Shown here piece by piece: positions 40,847-52,892 of a stretch of 64,000 nucleotides of DNA; the stretch's first letter is position 1, and each line of letters starts with the position of its first letter. This stretch comes from Holothuria scabra (lineage: Eukaryota > Echinodermata > Holothuroidea > Aspidochirotida > Holothuriidae). A program made the translations under genes and the position numbers. The notes under the pieces were generated by a model, which had not been told where the DNA came from, searched no databases, and saw only the letters and a list, made by a program, of their open reading frames with translations. Location: the NCBI GenBank assembly GCA_037179385.1, contig CM074185.1, positions 53,943,000 through 54,006,999 on the forward strand. The letters are read 5' to 3'.

Positions 40847-42976
40847 GATTCCTTGCCGAAGGCAGGCAAGGAATCTATGCGATGGTGATGTCGTGTGTAT
40901 GTGTGTGTGTGTGTGTGTATGTGACGCTTTGGCTTGTAAACAAGATATCTCAAGAAGGGTAAGTGTGACTAATCTCATATTTGGTGTGTGCATTGGCCAT
41001 ATTGAGTAGATGATCCCTATTGTTTTTGGTGGAGATCAAAGGTCATTTGGGGTCACGAGAGGTCAAAAGGTCAAAACCTTGTAAACACGATATCTCGAGA
41101 ATGGTACATGTGACTATGCTCATATTTGGTGTGTGGATTGGTCATATTGAGTAGATGATCCCTATCGATTTTTGTGGAGGTCAAAGGTCATTTGGGGTCA
41201 CGAGAGGTCAATAGGTAAATTCCTTAGAAATTGCTTGTAAACACGATATCTCAAGAAGGGAAAGTGTGACTAATCTCATATTTGGTGTGTGCATTGGCCA
41301 TATTGAGTAGATGATCACTATTGTTTTTGGTGGAGATCAAAGGTCATTTGGGGTCACGAGAGGTCAAAAGGTCAAAACTTCGTAAACACGATAACTCAAG
41401 AACGGTACATGTGACTATGCTCATATTTGGTGTGTGGATTGGTCATATTGAGTATATGATCCCTATCGATTTTGGTGGAGGTCAAAGGTCATTTGGGGTC
41501 AGGAGAGGTCAATAGGTAAATTCCTTAGAAATTGCTTGTAAACACGGTATCTCAAGAAGGGAAAGTGTGACTAATCTCATATTTAGTGTGTGCATTGGCC
41601 ATATTGAGTAGATGATCCCTATTGTTTTTGGTGGAGATCAAAGGTCATATGGGGTCACGAGAGGTCAAAAGGTCAAAACTTCGTAAACACGATAACTCAA
41701 AAATGGTACATGTGACTATGCTCATATTTGGTGTGTGGGTTGGTCATATTGAGTAGGTGATCCCTATCGTTTTTGGTGGAGATCAAAGGTCATTTGGGGT
41801 CACGTGAGGTCAAAAGGTCAAAACATCGTAAACACGATAACTCGAGAACGGTACATGTGACTATGCTCATATTTAGTGTGTAGGTTGTTCATATTGAGTA
41901 GATGATCCCTATCGATTTTCGTGGAGGTCAAAGGTCATTTGAGGTCACGAGAGGTCAGTAGGTAAATTCCCTAGAAATTGCTTGTAAACACGGTATCTCA
42001 AGAACGGTAAATGTGACTTATCTCCTATTTGGTGTGTGCATTGGCCATATTGAGTAGATGATCCCTATTGATTTTCGTGGAGATCAAAGGTCATTTAGGG
42101 TCACTAGAAGTCAAAAGGTCAAAACTTCGTAAACACTATATCTCGAGAACGGTACATGTGACTGTGCTCATATTGAATGTGTGGGTTGGTCATATTGAGT
42201 AGATGATCCCTATCGATTTTCGTGGAGGTCAAAGGTCATTTGGGATCACGAGAGGTCAATAGGTAAATTCCTTAGAAATTGCTTGTAAACACGGATTCTC
42301 AAGAAGGGAAAGTGTGACTAATCTCATATTTGGTGTGTGCATTGGCCATATTGAGTAGATGATCCCTATTGTTTTTGGTGGAGATCAAAGGTCATTTGGG
42401 GTCACGAGAGGTCAAAAGGTCAAAACTTCGTAAACACGATAACTCAAGAACGGTACATGTGACTATGCTCATATTTGGTGTGTGGATTGGTCATATTGAG
42501 TATATGATCCCTATTGTTTTTGGTGGAGGTCAAAGGTCATTTGGGGTCATGAGAGGTCAAAAGGTCAAAACTTCGTAAACACGGTATCTCAAGAACGTTA
42601 CATGTGACTGTGCTCATATTTAGTGTGTGAATTGGTCATATTTAGTAGATGATCCCTATTGATTTTCCCAAAGGTCAAAGTTCATTTGGAGTCAGCATGT
42701 TCAAAGCCTGACAAGCTTTCCTGCACAGTCTTTCAAGAAAGGTCACTTGTAGGGTCCTGTAACTTGTCATGTAGATGGCACATAGTGAATACATGGTCCC
42801 AGAAGTTTTTGGTGGAGGTCAAATGTCATTTGGGTTCACGACGGGCAAGGGGGATCTCAAGATTGGATGCCTTGCATGTGTACTTTGTGAGCACATTATG
42901 GAGCCCTGCTAATTGAAAAACATTGCAAAGCAATGTCAATGTGAAAAAATGCCTTACATTTCAGCAGCAAGGAATC
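40847..42976 (+). repeat. Minisatellite element 2, bounded by inverted ends
   Basis: The block starts GATTCCTTGC (40847-40856) and ends GCAAGGAATC (42967-42976), with an additional hairpin at the start: GATTCCTTGCC and GGCAAGGAATC around seven bases. Then follows a GT microsatellite and about twelve units of 145 and 156 bp that alternate from 41033 to 42527, forming 301-bp dimers. Units share AAACACGATATCTC, CATATTGAGTAGATGATCCC and GGAGRTCAAAGGTCATTTGG. It is the same family as array 1. The last units (42660-42880) are diverged. Confidence 0.9.
41178..42539 (+). promoter_or_regulatory. DR1 motifs in minisatellite 2
   Basis: Perfect AGGTCAAAGGTCA starts at 41178, 41479, 41925, 42226 and 42527, mostly once per 301-bp dimer; the other units have AGATCAAAGGTCA. 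Additional half-sites occur as AGAGGTCAAAAGGTCA. Binding is unproven. Confidence 0.45.
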
Positions 42977-42979
42977 ACT

Positions 42980-45900
42980 AAGCCTTTTGGCTTTCTGGTT
43001 ATGTGTTAGCAGCTGATCAAGGGCAAATATTTTTAAGAATGTGTAACTGAAAATTCCATTGTAAGGAGAGGTCAGCATGCATGCATTTTTAAAATGTGTT
43101 CTATACCTGCATCATAATTTCTCTGTGTGTCAGTCTGGGTCAGCGTTTCCACTATGATGCAATGACCTATCAATTTGATGCACTTTTGTCTGCGGGAAAA
43201 ATGAAAAACACAGGTTCCACTTTTTTCCCACAGTTGATATGTGTTCGGTACTACGAAATAAAATTTCTAGAGAGTCATAATTTTCTTATATTGAGTGTAT
43301 GCGTATAATTGTCAGCCTTTAATTTCTTAGAGGAAACCGTGGTCCAGATTAATTGACAAGCACTTCTGCATGCTTGAGAAACAAATGCACACGTTGCTTT
43401 TCTGTTGTATGAGCATACAAATGTATAAATCTGTTAGTATGAAGATTACATAGAAACTGCCCCATCAGTAAGTCAGTAATATTCAAATCAGCCATTTCAA
43501 GTGTCCTAATGTGGAAAGCCTCAAAGGAGCAAAGAGTCATTCCATGTAAGTGAAGTGTATAGCAGAATGATGATTATAGTATTGGGATGTTTCAAAACCA
43601 CATGTATTTATATCACTGGAAGACATTCCTTTACCTGTTTGCTTCCAACTGAACAGGGATCAGTACTTGTGGCCCCTCAATTATCAGTCTCTATGAGGAA
43701 TCAAGGTGCCATTTTATATTTGTAATATATGCTTGTAATAGGGCCCACTCAGATGATTTGCTACAATTTGACCTAACCAGACAGGTCAATAACACTTTTG
43801 CATATATAAACTTTGAACTAATCTATTATGTTACACCATCTGACTGGGCACTAATGAGTCACATGTGTGTCATGTTCTTCTCAGTTGTAAGGCATGGGTG
43901 CGTCAAAGATGTATTAAAGCAATTACCAATAGATGTAACACAGGTGCATCATCTTCTTTCAGAAAAATGCATCACAGTGTATGAAATGTTGGATCAATTG
44001 TGAGAGTGAGGTGCATCAAGGTAAAGAAACGTTTCACTCTCCTAGGGAACGTTGAACAACCTAAGCTTGCCCAAAGATCAGAGGGTACAAGTCTAACAAT
44101 TGACAAGTACACTGTTGAAATGCAATTATAGAAGTGCATCATTGTAATTTGAAAGCTGTGTATGAAAATATCATGTATTCTGACTTAGCATTTAAGTAGT
44201 TACAGAAATTTTTACTGCTGGATCCCCAATACATTTATCCTTGTAAATTAGGGTTCCTTGTTGCTTTTGTGTAGTATTAAGTTGATACCTCTGATCTCAT
44301 TCCAAACAATAAAAAATTCTCCATGCTAATAGTCACACACAATTCCAAGTAAGCAATATGTTAATATATAACATGCTGGGAAAAATGATTGGAACAATTT
44401 CCTTTGAAGTGTACTGGAAAGCATATGGGAAGCATTTTATCAAAAGAAGCTATTGGTTTTTATATTTTTATACTACGAACAACAACAATTGGAGTCGTAG
44501 GGAAATGTAGAATGGACATTGAGTTTGTAAAGGTAACTATTGACTGGAAATTAGCATTATAGGGCTGTGACCGTGGAGCAATTACTCAGAAAATGCTCTT
44601 ATGAAGAAATGACTGTTCAGTGAGAAACTAAATGAGAATAATTGCATCTATTATCCCTTGCAAACACCTTCTCTTCCAAAACCAGCCTACAATCCCCCCT
44701 TCTTGCCATATTGGTATCCAATAAGAGTTTTCAATGCCGGCCATATCAATGAAACTGTGAATAAATGTGCAGCATGCTTTACAGTTTGTACGAGGTGCAA
44801 ACATTTTTCATATGCCAGCAGTGACAGCACTGATATTGAATGTACAGGTTAAAGTTACTGATACACTTCAGAGCAATTTCCATATACATGGTATCCGTAA
44901 TAAATCACTATATGATATCAAATTTTTGTGATTACTAGCAGTTGGGAAATTCCACTACCCCATCACAACCCACCGGTAAGCATGTTTCTGTCAATTGTCA
45001 TATAACCTTCCTCTTATGTGTGAGGGCTTCACAAATAAATTTTCACTATGTATATTGAGAGTTGACATCTATGTCTAATTTAGCAAGTGCTTAAAGCAAA
45101 ACCTCAAACCCAGAATCAAATTATTTTGGTTAAAACAGCACAATTGTTCTTGACACAATAAAGAATTAAATTATTGTTACATCTTTAATTTCAGAGAACA
45201 GTTGAAGCATGGTACATGTTATGAAACATGTTTACATTTTACTTCCTTCTGCATGTTGACTAAAAAGCAGGAAGATATTAAAACCTTGGGTTGTAACCTC
45301 ATGGTAGATTTTAACACTTTTGAAAAGCACAAGTCATCTGAATGGGTGGCAATACAATGTAGCAATTCTGCCTTAGTACTATAGACGAATCCGGACAAAT
45401 TGTGATGGTCTGATTTTAGTCGGCCATTACTGGGGTCCATCACCTTTAATCTTTAAATTTCCTTCCTTACCTGTTCCATGCATGTTTGTACATTGAAGTG
45501 TATCATGATTTTCTCACCTTCACTGAATATGAGGATTTGAAATTCACGTAGACAATAAATAAAGACAGTTAAAGGCTGATGGACCCCACTAATGGCTGTC
45601 TACAGTCACTAATAACAAGCCCTCATTGGATTTGTCTATACTTATCTATATCAATAGATATATGAAAACAGATGCATGGTAATGAGGGGAAAAATCAGAA
45701 GGAAACAAGGCAGTAAAAAAGTTGAGAATAATTAAAGTAGTAGATACTCAGAAGATAGATGTATGGATTACAATAACTTAAAGGGCAAGAGCATTCACCC
45801 CAACTTGGAGTGGTGTAGTAGACTTTCCTGTTTCATGATTGGCTTGTCAGAGTCACGTGACAGTACATTTTCTTTTCAAATGTGAATGTTACTAGGAGTC

Positions 45901-46220
45901 TTTGCTTGGTTTACCCTGAATATGCCAAATTGAATTAGTCCTAAAATATTATTAAAGAAACTTTAAAGAGAAATAAGGAGAAAGTTGCTTTATTTAGCTG
46001 TTGCTTTGAAATAAATTTGTAACAACTGCTCTTGGCCTTTAATCCTAATTTCTGAGGACAGGAGTTGAGAAGGTTTTGAGTATCATCTAAAGAAAGCTTG
46101 TTCATACTTTATTTGTTTTGAAATCTTCTTTCAAATGTCTAATAGAGCACTATAAGATGAAAGCAACTGGTAATTTGTCCATTTTCACATACCCTACTTT
46201 TAAGAACTTTAGATCCAGAT
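42980..46220. other. Intergenic, nothing recognised
   Basis: AT-rich with many short frames; none has family resemblance or splice context that I can support. Confidence 0.5.
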
Positions 46221-46224
46221 TATT

Positions 46225-46360
46225 TGATTTTAGTGGTGATTTAGTGGTGATTTGGTGGTGATTTAATGGTGATTTTAGTTGATAAAAAATTATGACCATA
46301 ATGTATTTGATGTAAATTAGTTTTTAATTTTAATTACTGATTTAAAACACCATTTTTTTA
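46225..46360 (+). repeat. GTGATTTAGTG short tandem repeat
   Basis: GGTGATTTAGTGGTGATTTG repeats about four times at 46232-46276, followed by AT-rich sequence like the 34670 block. Confidence 0.75.
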
Positions 46361-46479
46361 GGAGAATGAAATCTTCATCCACCCTTTAGTTGGTTGCACC
46401 CTGTGAGTCAGAAAAAAGGTACACAAGACCAAAGGTCGGCAAGATCAAAAATGTAATAGAGTCCATGAGACTGAACATG

Positions 46480-46700
46480 AGGGTTGTGAGGCTGCTGACC
46501 TGTATTCATTTTCAGTCTTGCACGCAGGTCTATTCTCATTTTCAGTCTCAAAGACTTTTTTCATTTTTGGTCTTGTGAACCTCTTCATTGTTTCCATCTC
46601 ACAAATTAACCCTTTCACATTTTGGGTTTTGCGAACCTTTTTGTACTTTTGGTCTCACTGACCCTTTCTTGTTTAAATTTTGGGTCTTGCAGACAATTGG
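46480..46700 (+). repeat. Degenerate CATTTTNGGTCT repeat
   Basis: CATTTTCAGTCTTGC, CATTTTTGGTCTTGTGAACC, CATTTTGGGTTTTGCGAACC and TTTTGGTCTCACTGACCC recur roughly every 35 to 45 bases. Confidence 0.55.
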
Positions 46701-47074
46701 TCTTGCAAAGGATTCCCCTTGATTAAGTAAGATTTCTGACATGTCACCTCAGTCACAGCAAATTCTTACAGCCCTCTGAGTGTCCTAATTGTCTAGGGGC
46801 TGGTTCTAAAGTAGTCTACAACTGGTCTTCATCACAAAAATGAATACACTTTATTATTGATGTGCCTTGATCAGCTTTGAAATGATTGAAAAGCATAAAA
46901 CTCTTACAGAATTGAGGAATTAACCCAAATAAGTATCTGTGTCATCCTCAGGCTCCACAGTTTGATAGATCCTGGAGAGTACATAACAGGGGAATCCAGG
47001 AATCAAAATGAGACTGGCACATGCCATCTCCTCAGTTTCATACCCCATTATATAGTGTTAGAAGCAAGAATTGT

Positions 47075-47118
47075 GGGGGGGGGGGAGGGAGGGGAGGGGG
47101 AGGGGGAGGGGGGAGGGA
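47075..47118 (+). repeat. Long G-rich tract, potential G-quadruplex
   Basis: Ten or more G followed by repeated GGGAGGG / GGGGGAGGGGG blocks on the plus strand. Many possible four-run G-quadruplex registers. Context is intergenic. Confidence 0.85.
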
Positions 47119-47404
47119 GTCCGAAAGGCAAATTCCTCGGATGACATGGGTAGGGGCCATGGAACATTAGGGGAAATGCACATCAGCCAGAATTGAAAAA
47201 CTCCAACCATCAAATCTTCTTTAATACCCCTGTGCAGCTCAAACTCCTGGCAGACATGAACCTCATCTTGACTCCTGAAAACTTGTAATGTTGAAAGTCA
47301 CCCATGCATAACGTCCTGAATAGCTGGGATGAGCCGATATGACACCCTTCCCCTCCAACAACACAATAAGGTGGCCTTATCTTTTGATTCAAGTAGTTAT
47401 TGGC

Positions 47405-47512
47405 AGGTTGGGTGAGAGTAGGTAATGGGTTATGTTGGAGTTAGATGGCACAGTTTCCAACCAATTGGTAAAGTTGAGCCAGCCACAGCCTTTTCACCAG
47501 TTGCAGGTATGA
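47405..47512 (-). mobile_element. SINE A, truncated copy on the minus strand
   Basis: CAGTTTCCAACCAATTGGTA and GCCAGCCACAGCCTTTTCAC are the reverse of the SINE A 3' body seen at 37255 and 59487. Confidence 0.65.
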
Positions 47513-47513
47513 A

Positions 47514-48077
47514 ATGGGAATACCTGTCATGAAGGTACTGGAACATTTTTGTCAGAATGTAATAATTGGCTGTTATGCAAAATGTGGCCTCCTAATGCCA
47601 AATGTGATCGTCTCGAACTGCCACTTTGAGTGTTTACGGATTGAAAAGGTTTGTAACTTTGCAAGGTTTGCTTGTTCACTGTCGTGTCCTGGGTCTAAGG
47701 GTTTTCCCACCCCGTTTGGAAATTGCTGCTTTTTGAGAGAGTTAAGATACAAAATGGAGGATGATTTTGAAATATATGTAAACATACATGATGTCTATGC
47801 CCTATTGCATGATCAGACTACTTACAAAAATGTTTCCATTGAGAAGTATGTTCCTCAGACCCTTTCCAGCGGTGGGGGTTCATACCTACACTCCTCCCGA
47901 CTCAATGTGCATGATATTAATGTGTCATGTCACCTGCTTATGATGATAATACCTCTGTATAACAACCAATGCACAGTTATGCCAACTAAAATGTTTACAG
48001 CAGACCAAAATTATGTTAACATTGCAATGTGTATAAATGTGTTTAATATTTTTCTCTTTCTAAGACAATGCAATTAA
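47514..48077 (+). other. 187-codon open frame of unknown nature
   Basis: The longest open frame outside recognised elements. It has no domain or motif that I recognise, is followed by an AT-rich tract, and starts at the edge of a SINE fragment. Its composition is ordinary for noncoding AT-rich DNA. I would not annotate it as a gene without transcript support. Confidence 0.12.
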
Positions 48078-48489
48078 AGTAACTGTAAGAGATATTTGCA
48101 AGGGAAATTGTGGCATTTTTTCATCTTATGTGTTTATATGAAAATAGTGAAGTATGTTTCTACACATAAAATGACATAAAAATAAATGACATAAAATGAA
48201 AAGCCAGACAAAGAGTTTGAATTTTTTATAAAAATATATTTTCAATATTTTGAACACCATATGTTTCGTCTTTCATAATTTTATGTTCATGAGAAAAACC
48301 ATCATCTTCAGGAAAACAGCAGAGCTACACCAAAAGAGACCACCTTTATTAATAATACAATGGTTTAAATTGAGGGTGGCAATTAACTAGTGGATGATAG
48401 AGTGGTCATGGTTCCACCCACTTGAAAGTTGGGGAAAAAGTAACTTTCTGACATCAATGGCAAGAAAGATGGCTTCCATAGTGAATTTC

Positions 48490-49075
48490 TGACCCAATTT
48501 ATATTTCCCCTGAGTCTCCATCAAAGTTGTGGTGGGCAATCAAATTTCACCCGACTTCCCGCTTAACTTTTTTGACGAGCATGCTCCAAGAAAGTACAAG
48601 CTTGATAACAGACAGCTAGCTGAAGGTGTTTACAAAGGCAGATTAACATGGGTCCACGGACTTATATACATGGACAGAGCATGTAACGCTTACGTCCTAA
48701 CCGTACATGGTTGCCACCGACTGGGACAAAAAAGGCGCACCAAGATGGCCGTCGATGACTGTTATATTTAAACAAAAGTTAAACTTGAATGGGTCACAAT
48801 ATCATACTTCTGCAATACTTGAAGTGATTTTGACCTTACCTTGCCATATTTGAAAAATATTTCAACTTTCTTGCAAAATATGACGACTTGAGCAAGTCCA
48901 AACTTTCACACAAAACCATAGCAGACGGCCATCTTGGTGCGCTTTTTCTCACACGTACAGTAGCGACAATCTACTGTGCAGTATGCTCTCTCCATGTATA
49001 GGAAGTCTGTGCATGGGTCAGATGTACCACTGTTTGCAAGGTGTTAAAGGCAATGACAAGTTTTCTCAAACCATT
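48490..49075 (+). repeat. Dispersed repeat P, copy 2 (split by a 357-bp element)
   Basis: GAGCATGCTCCAAGAAAGTA, CAAGCTTGATAACAGACAGC and, after the insert, AGATGTACCACTGTTTGCAA match 21335-21565. Confidence 0.75.
48655..49011. mobile_element. Fold-back DNA element, 357 bp, 8-bp duplication
   Basis: It starts CACGGACTTATATACATGG and its other end inverts to CACAGACTTCCTATACATGG. The arms continue to a perfect GCGCACCAAGATGGCCGTC inverted pair about 100 bases in. It is flanked by identical CATGGGTC (48647-48654 and 49012-49019). Repeat P copy 1 has no insert at this point. An 8-bp duplication fits hAT or P-like elements; the termini match neither clearly. Confidence 0.88.
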
Positions 49076-49284
49076 CAATGTTTCAAGTACCACACTGAGT
49101 TTATTTGAACCTTTTATTAATGTCATTGCTCCAGCCTTACAACTCCAGTGTGCATGCTGCAAAAAAAAACAACCATGTTTGGAAGCAGAGAAGACGGTAA
49201 ATTAACAGAAAATGATAGTTTATTGCCTATCAAATAAGTGTAACCCAGCATTCCAGGCAGGATTCTACGCACTCATGAAAACAA

Positions 49285-49765
49285 TCAAACCCCAAGTCCA
49301 AATTGATGTTCTCCTTGACTTGATTTATGAGTGAGTTCTGGGGGACAAAAGCTTGCTTTAAAGGCCCAATTCTGTCACCCCAAACAGTACCTATTCTCCT
49401 AACCTTTTTACTAAAGCCCCTCCCACAATTGTCTGAAATTCGTGCACCCTCATCCAAACACAGTCTCAATTTATATTTCTCTAGGGTGAGTATGGAAAAG
49501 GTCAATGTGTATAATCAATAAAAGCACTCTAAGTACAGTTCATGCTGTGTAACATAAACTTTGTTCGTCTGCATTGTTTGGATTCACAGTCAATCAAAAA
49601 GCTGAGCCAATTGCGAGTTTCTGTCACCCCCTACAAGAAGTCTAGTTTGGGTTAGAAGATTGGCTCTTTAAGGCCCCTACAAGGTGCAGTTTGAAAGGTT
49701 TCAAAGGCTATTTATGCTAGTTCAAACAATTGTTGCAAAAGTGTCTTTTTAAGTAAGGAACCAAG
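49285..49765 (+). repeat. Dispersed repeat N, copy 1 (carries the MITE)
   Basis: Outside the MITE, CAAGTCCAAATTGATG, GACAAAA.GTGCTTG/GCTTGC and GTTGCAAAAGTGTC match 58680-58870 in order. Confidence 0.7.
49362..49667 (+). mobile_element. 306-bp MITE, TTAA-type, copy 3
   Basis: It starts AGGCCCAATTCTGTCACC and ends with the inverted partner of AGAGCCAATCTTCTAACC, flanked by TTAA at 49358-49361 and 49668-49671. It sits in a dispersed repeat whose other copy (58680-58870) lacks it, reading GCTTGAAGGCCC at the junction. Confidence 0.87.
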
Positions 49766-49769
49766 ATAT

Positions 49770-51065
49770 TGACAATTTTCTATGTAGCTTGAGAGAGTCA
49801 CTTATCTAACAGGTCAGTATTGGCAAGTGAGCACAGGAAATACATTAATTTAGTGACTTAAGTCACTCTAGTCACTCTACCCTAATTTATTGTACAAAAA
49901 CAAATGATGGGGAAAACTGGTAGTAAAGTTTCAGTAAATAAACCCTTGATCATACAACCCAAATGTAATTTTACTAGAAAAAACTTGATAACTGCCAAGT
50001 TTCTGTGTCCATCATGCATGCCTGAGTGCACTATTGTGTGTGCATTGCTTTCAAAGAAGTCAATCAATGGAATATCATTCTACACAGGACCTCTCATGTA
50101 CATTAAAGGCAAAACTGAATTTACATTACACTTCTTTCAACCATTAAGGGCAACATTTAAGGCTGTTAATATGAAGTTGGTGGTGTCCTATTCTTACAAT
50201 ACAAACACAACTGTATGGTTGTTATGCCCAGTGTCTAAATTTTCTACAGTAAAATTTGGAAACTGGGCCTACTTTTTTCAGAATTTCATGCAATGATTTA
50301 GAATGTCGGGTAGAATCATTTTGTCATTGTTTGCTTAAACAGCTAAATTTGTTCCCTTCACAGAGTTATTAATATCCACACAGCCATGCTTATGCCAAGA
50401 GTAGGAAAAAAAAAGACATTTATGGTGACTGAAAGATATGAACAACAAGGTACCTAACTGGTTTAAAACCACTAGCATTTAAAATGTGACCATCCTCCAT
50501 TAGTGGAAGTGGGAATCCCCTTTAGCAGGAGCAACCTTATTTGATGATAGTGGTACCACGTGCAATGAAGCAGAATGTGAACCAGTTCTGTAGTTTTCTC
50601 ATACACAAAGCATGTATGCACTGTAAGGCAAAAGCCAACAACACAATTTTGTGTCTAGGGGGCAATTTTCTACTACAGTATATGCTACCCCTTTTTACTT
50701 TCCGTAGAATACCCATACTACGTTCTCTTTGATGTATAGATCACATACGGTGTACAATACACGTTTTTAAAATCTAAAAGAAGATGTGTACTGAAAATTT
50801 CATATGAAAAGAAAAGATATCAGGTACATGCAATAAACATTCTCATTCAAGACATGGCCGCTACACCAAATTTTGCTAAGAAGCACAATATATGGTGCTC
50901 TTAAAACTTTCAACTAGCAGGAACATTTGCTTCAGAACCAAAAGAGTTCAGGATGTCGCGAAAAAAGAGAGGACCATATAGCACTCAATGAAAGTTGTAA
51001 GCCTGCAGGTACTCTTGAAGTAAAGGCCTTTTAAGGATCAGATCTTTTAAACAGTGGGGAGTGGA
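49770..51065. other. Intergenic, nothing recognised
   Basis: The 130-codon frame at 49904-50296 has no recognisable domain. GGAAACTGGGCC at about 50258-50270 is a short trace of SINE A. Confidence 0.5.
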
Positions 51066-51067
51066 CA

Positions 51068-51797
51068 AGACTGCTCACTTGCTTTATATCGATCCAGCTA
51101 CTGTACTGCAGTTACATTTTTATCAGCAGGTACCCCTAGCTGCTGTTGGTTAAACATTGCTTTTACTTCCACAGATATTGGTGACCATTGGTGTAGGATA
51201 TGCCAAGGTCATCAACACCTGGTGAATCTCAAGAGCAGACAAATCCAAAAGGGCCACAATGAAATCCCAGAACCATCCACTGTGTCATACCATGGGTTCC
51301 TTGTTATGAGCTGACAGGTTTTTATTATGGTAGCCTTACTGGGTAATCAATGCTTTAAGTGAAGTGGGTTTAAGTAACACTGAGTTCAACCACTATTCAT
51401 TGTAAGAAAATTTTATACAGGAAGTGCAAGTAAAGAATTTCTGATGAATAGAATGGGAGCACCTTGGAAGATGGGAAGTTGGAAACATTTGTACTAATGT
51501 CTTGTTATTATTAGATATATGTTCTTTATGGTGAGCCAACATTTTCTCTTTCTCTCTCTCTTGCTCACTTAATTTATCCTGCTACTGCGATTCATGTGTC
51601 TTTCTCATCAGAAGGTGAAATTGGTTCAACACTGCTTTTGCTTTAAACTGAAGATGTGATCCATCGATGTAGGGTCTGGTAAAAGGTCATCTACCATGAT
51701 CAATCTGGAGTTGACTACACCAAAGGGGTCGATCACCTCAAAAGCCTTGAACCATCCACTGTATCATACCGAGGGCACATTGCTATGAGGCGACAGG
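51068..51797 (+). repeat. Diverged tandem duplication, spacing about 480-500 bp
   Basis: 51068-51320 and 51566-51797 share TGCTCACTT, AACATTGCTTTT / AACACTGCTTTT, GTGTAGGATATGCCAAGGTC / TGTAGGGTCTGGTAAAAGGT, and GAACCATCCACTGTRTCATA then GAGCTGACAGGTT / GAGGCGACAGGTT. No protein frame is conserved between the copies. Confidence 0.7.
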
Positions 51798-51799
51798 TT

Positions 51800-52645
51800 A
51801 GTAAAATTAGTACATGGTAAGTTGCATAATTTTGCAATCACTTGGTCAAGTACAGCTGTTTTTTCAAACGGTAATGTCGAGACTTTCTGTTACGGCAATG
51901 AATTGTATGTACAGGACTATGAATATGAATTACAGTGCTTACATTACAAAACTTCCCGACTCAGCAACCGCAGTACTGGCTCATATAGAGAAGAAAAGCA
52001 GTAATACCTGCCTACTACCGCTGTTAAAGGCTTGTAGGCCTACTGTATGTACTATGGGCCACAATGCATGTGTTGCATTAAGACAACATGAATCAGTAAT
52101 TTCCATACATATAACACGAGTCTGTCAAAGCAAAGTGGTTTCATAAGATAACATGCACACAACTACATAGGGGCAAATTAGTTTACACTCTGTATTAAAC
52201 ATTTTGTACAAAGAACAAATGCACATGGTTGTTGGAGCATGAACAGCTGGATCCGAACTTGCTTGCAGAAACTCCTGCAAAGTTAACAAGCAAGGCTATT
52301 GTACAAATGGTCTGTCTGTCTAAGATGGGCTTGCATTACCCACTCTTGACCATTAAGCTGTGCAGACATTGCCAGAAAACAGTAACAAACCTAAAAACAT
52401 TTGCCAAACCTGACCAAGAGTGTCATGGCCAAAAGTTATTTCAATGATGTTAAAGTGATGACAGCATGAGAGGTTCCAGAAAACTCCCAGATATGAATAC
52501 AGTTCACTTTGCCCAGGGAGGCTGTTCTGGAGGATTATCTATTGAAGGCCTACTTGTGTTAGGGACCGCCATAGGGTTGGCAAAGTGGTCCCAGACTTTC
52601 AGTCCATTTATGGTCAAAACTTTTCTGGAATGTGGGCTGTTTGTA
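51800..52645. other. Intergenic, nothing recognised
   Basis: Short frames only. Confidence 0.5.
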
Positions 52646-52648
52646 GAA

Positions 52649-52892
52649 TGTTAAAAATACAAGGGAGGATGGAGGAAAAAGAAAAGTTGATAGTTGAATG
52701 AAGACATATAGCCAGATAGCCTTCCAGAGAGATAACCTAAGAGAGAGAATTGTGTTTGCTGTGAATACATAAAATAATCATTTTATATCTTGCTGTATTT
52801 TTCCAAGTGGTGGAAAATCTTGAAATATATTCAGGATATAAGAAATAATAAACAATTGTGTTTTTCGTCTTTTATTGGATTGCGGAAATCCA
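52649..52892 (+). repeat. Probable BEL/Pao 5' LTR and primer-binding site
   Basis: A TG...CA block of 244 bases beginning TGTTAAAAATAC and ending GGAAATCCA, with AATAAA near 52845. After it AA then TTGGTAGCAGAGC (52895-52907) looks like a tRNA primer-binding site. TGTTAAATAAAAGATG at 57819 may be the start of a lost 3' LTR. The limits are inferred. Confidence 0.5.

Noticed and set aside
47514..48077. 187-codon open frame as a possible gene
   Set aside because: No recognisable domain and no splice or transcript evidence; a frame of this size is expected by chance somewhere in a 64-kb window.
49904..50296. 130-codon open frame
   Set aside because: No family resemblance, AT-rich composition, and a trace of SINE A at its end.
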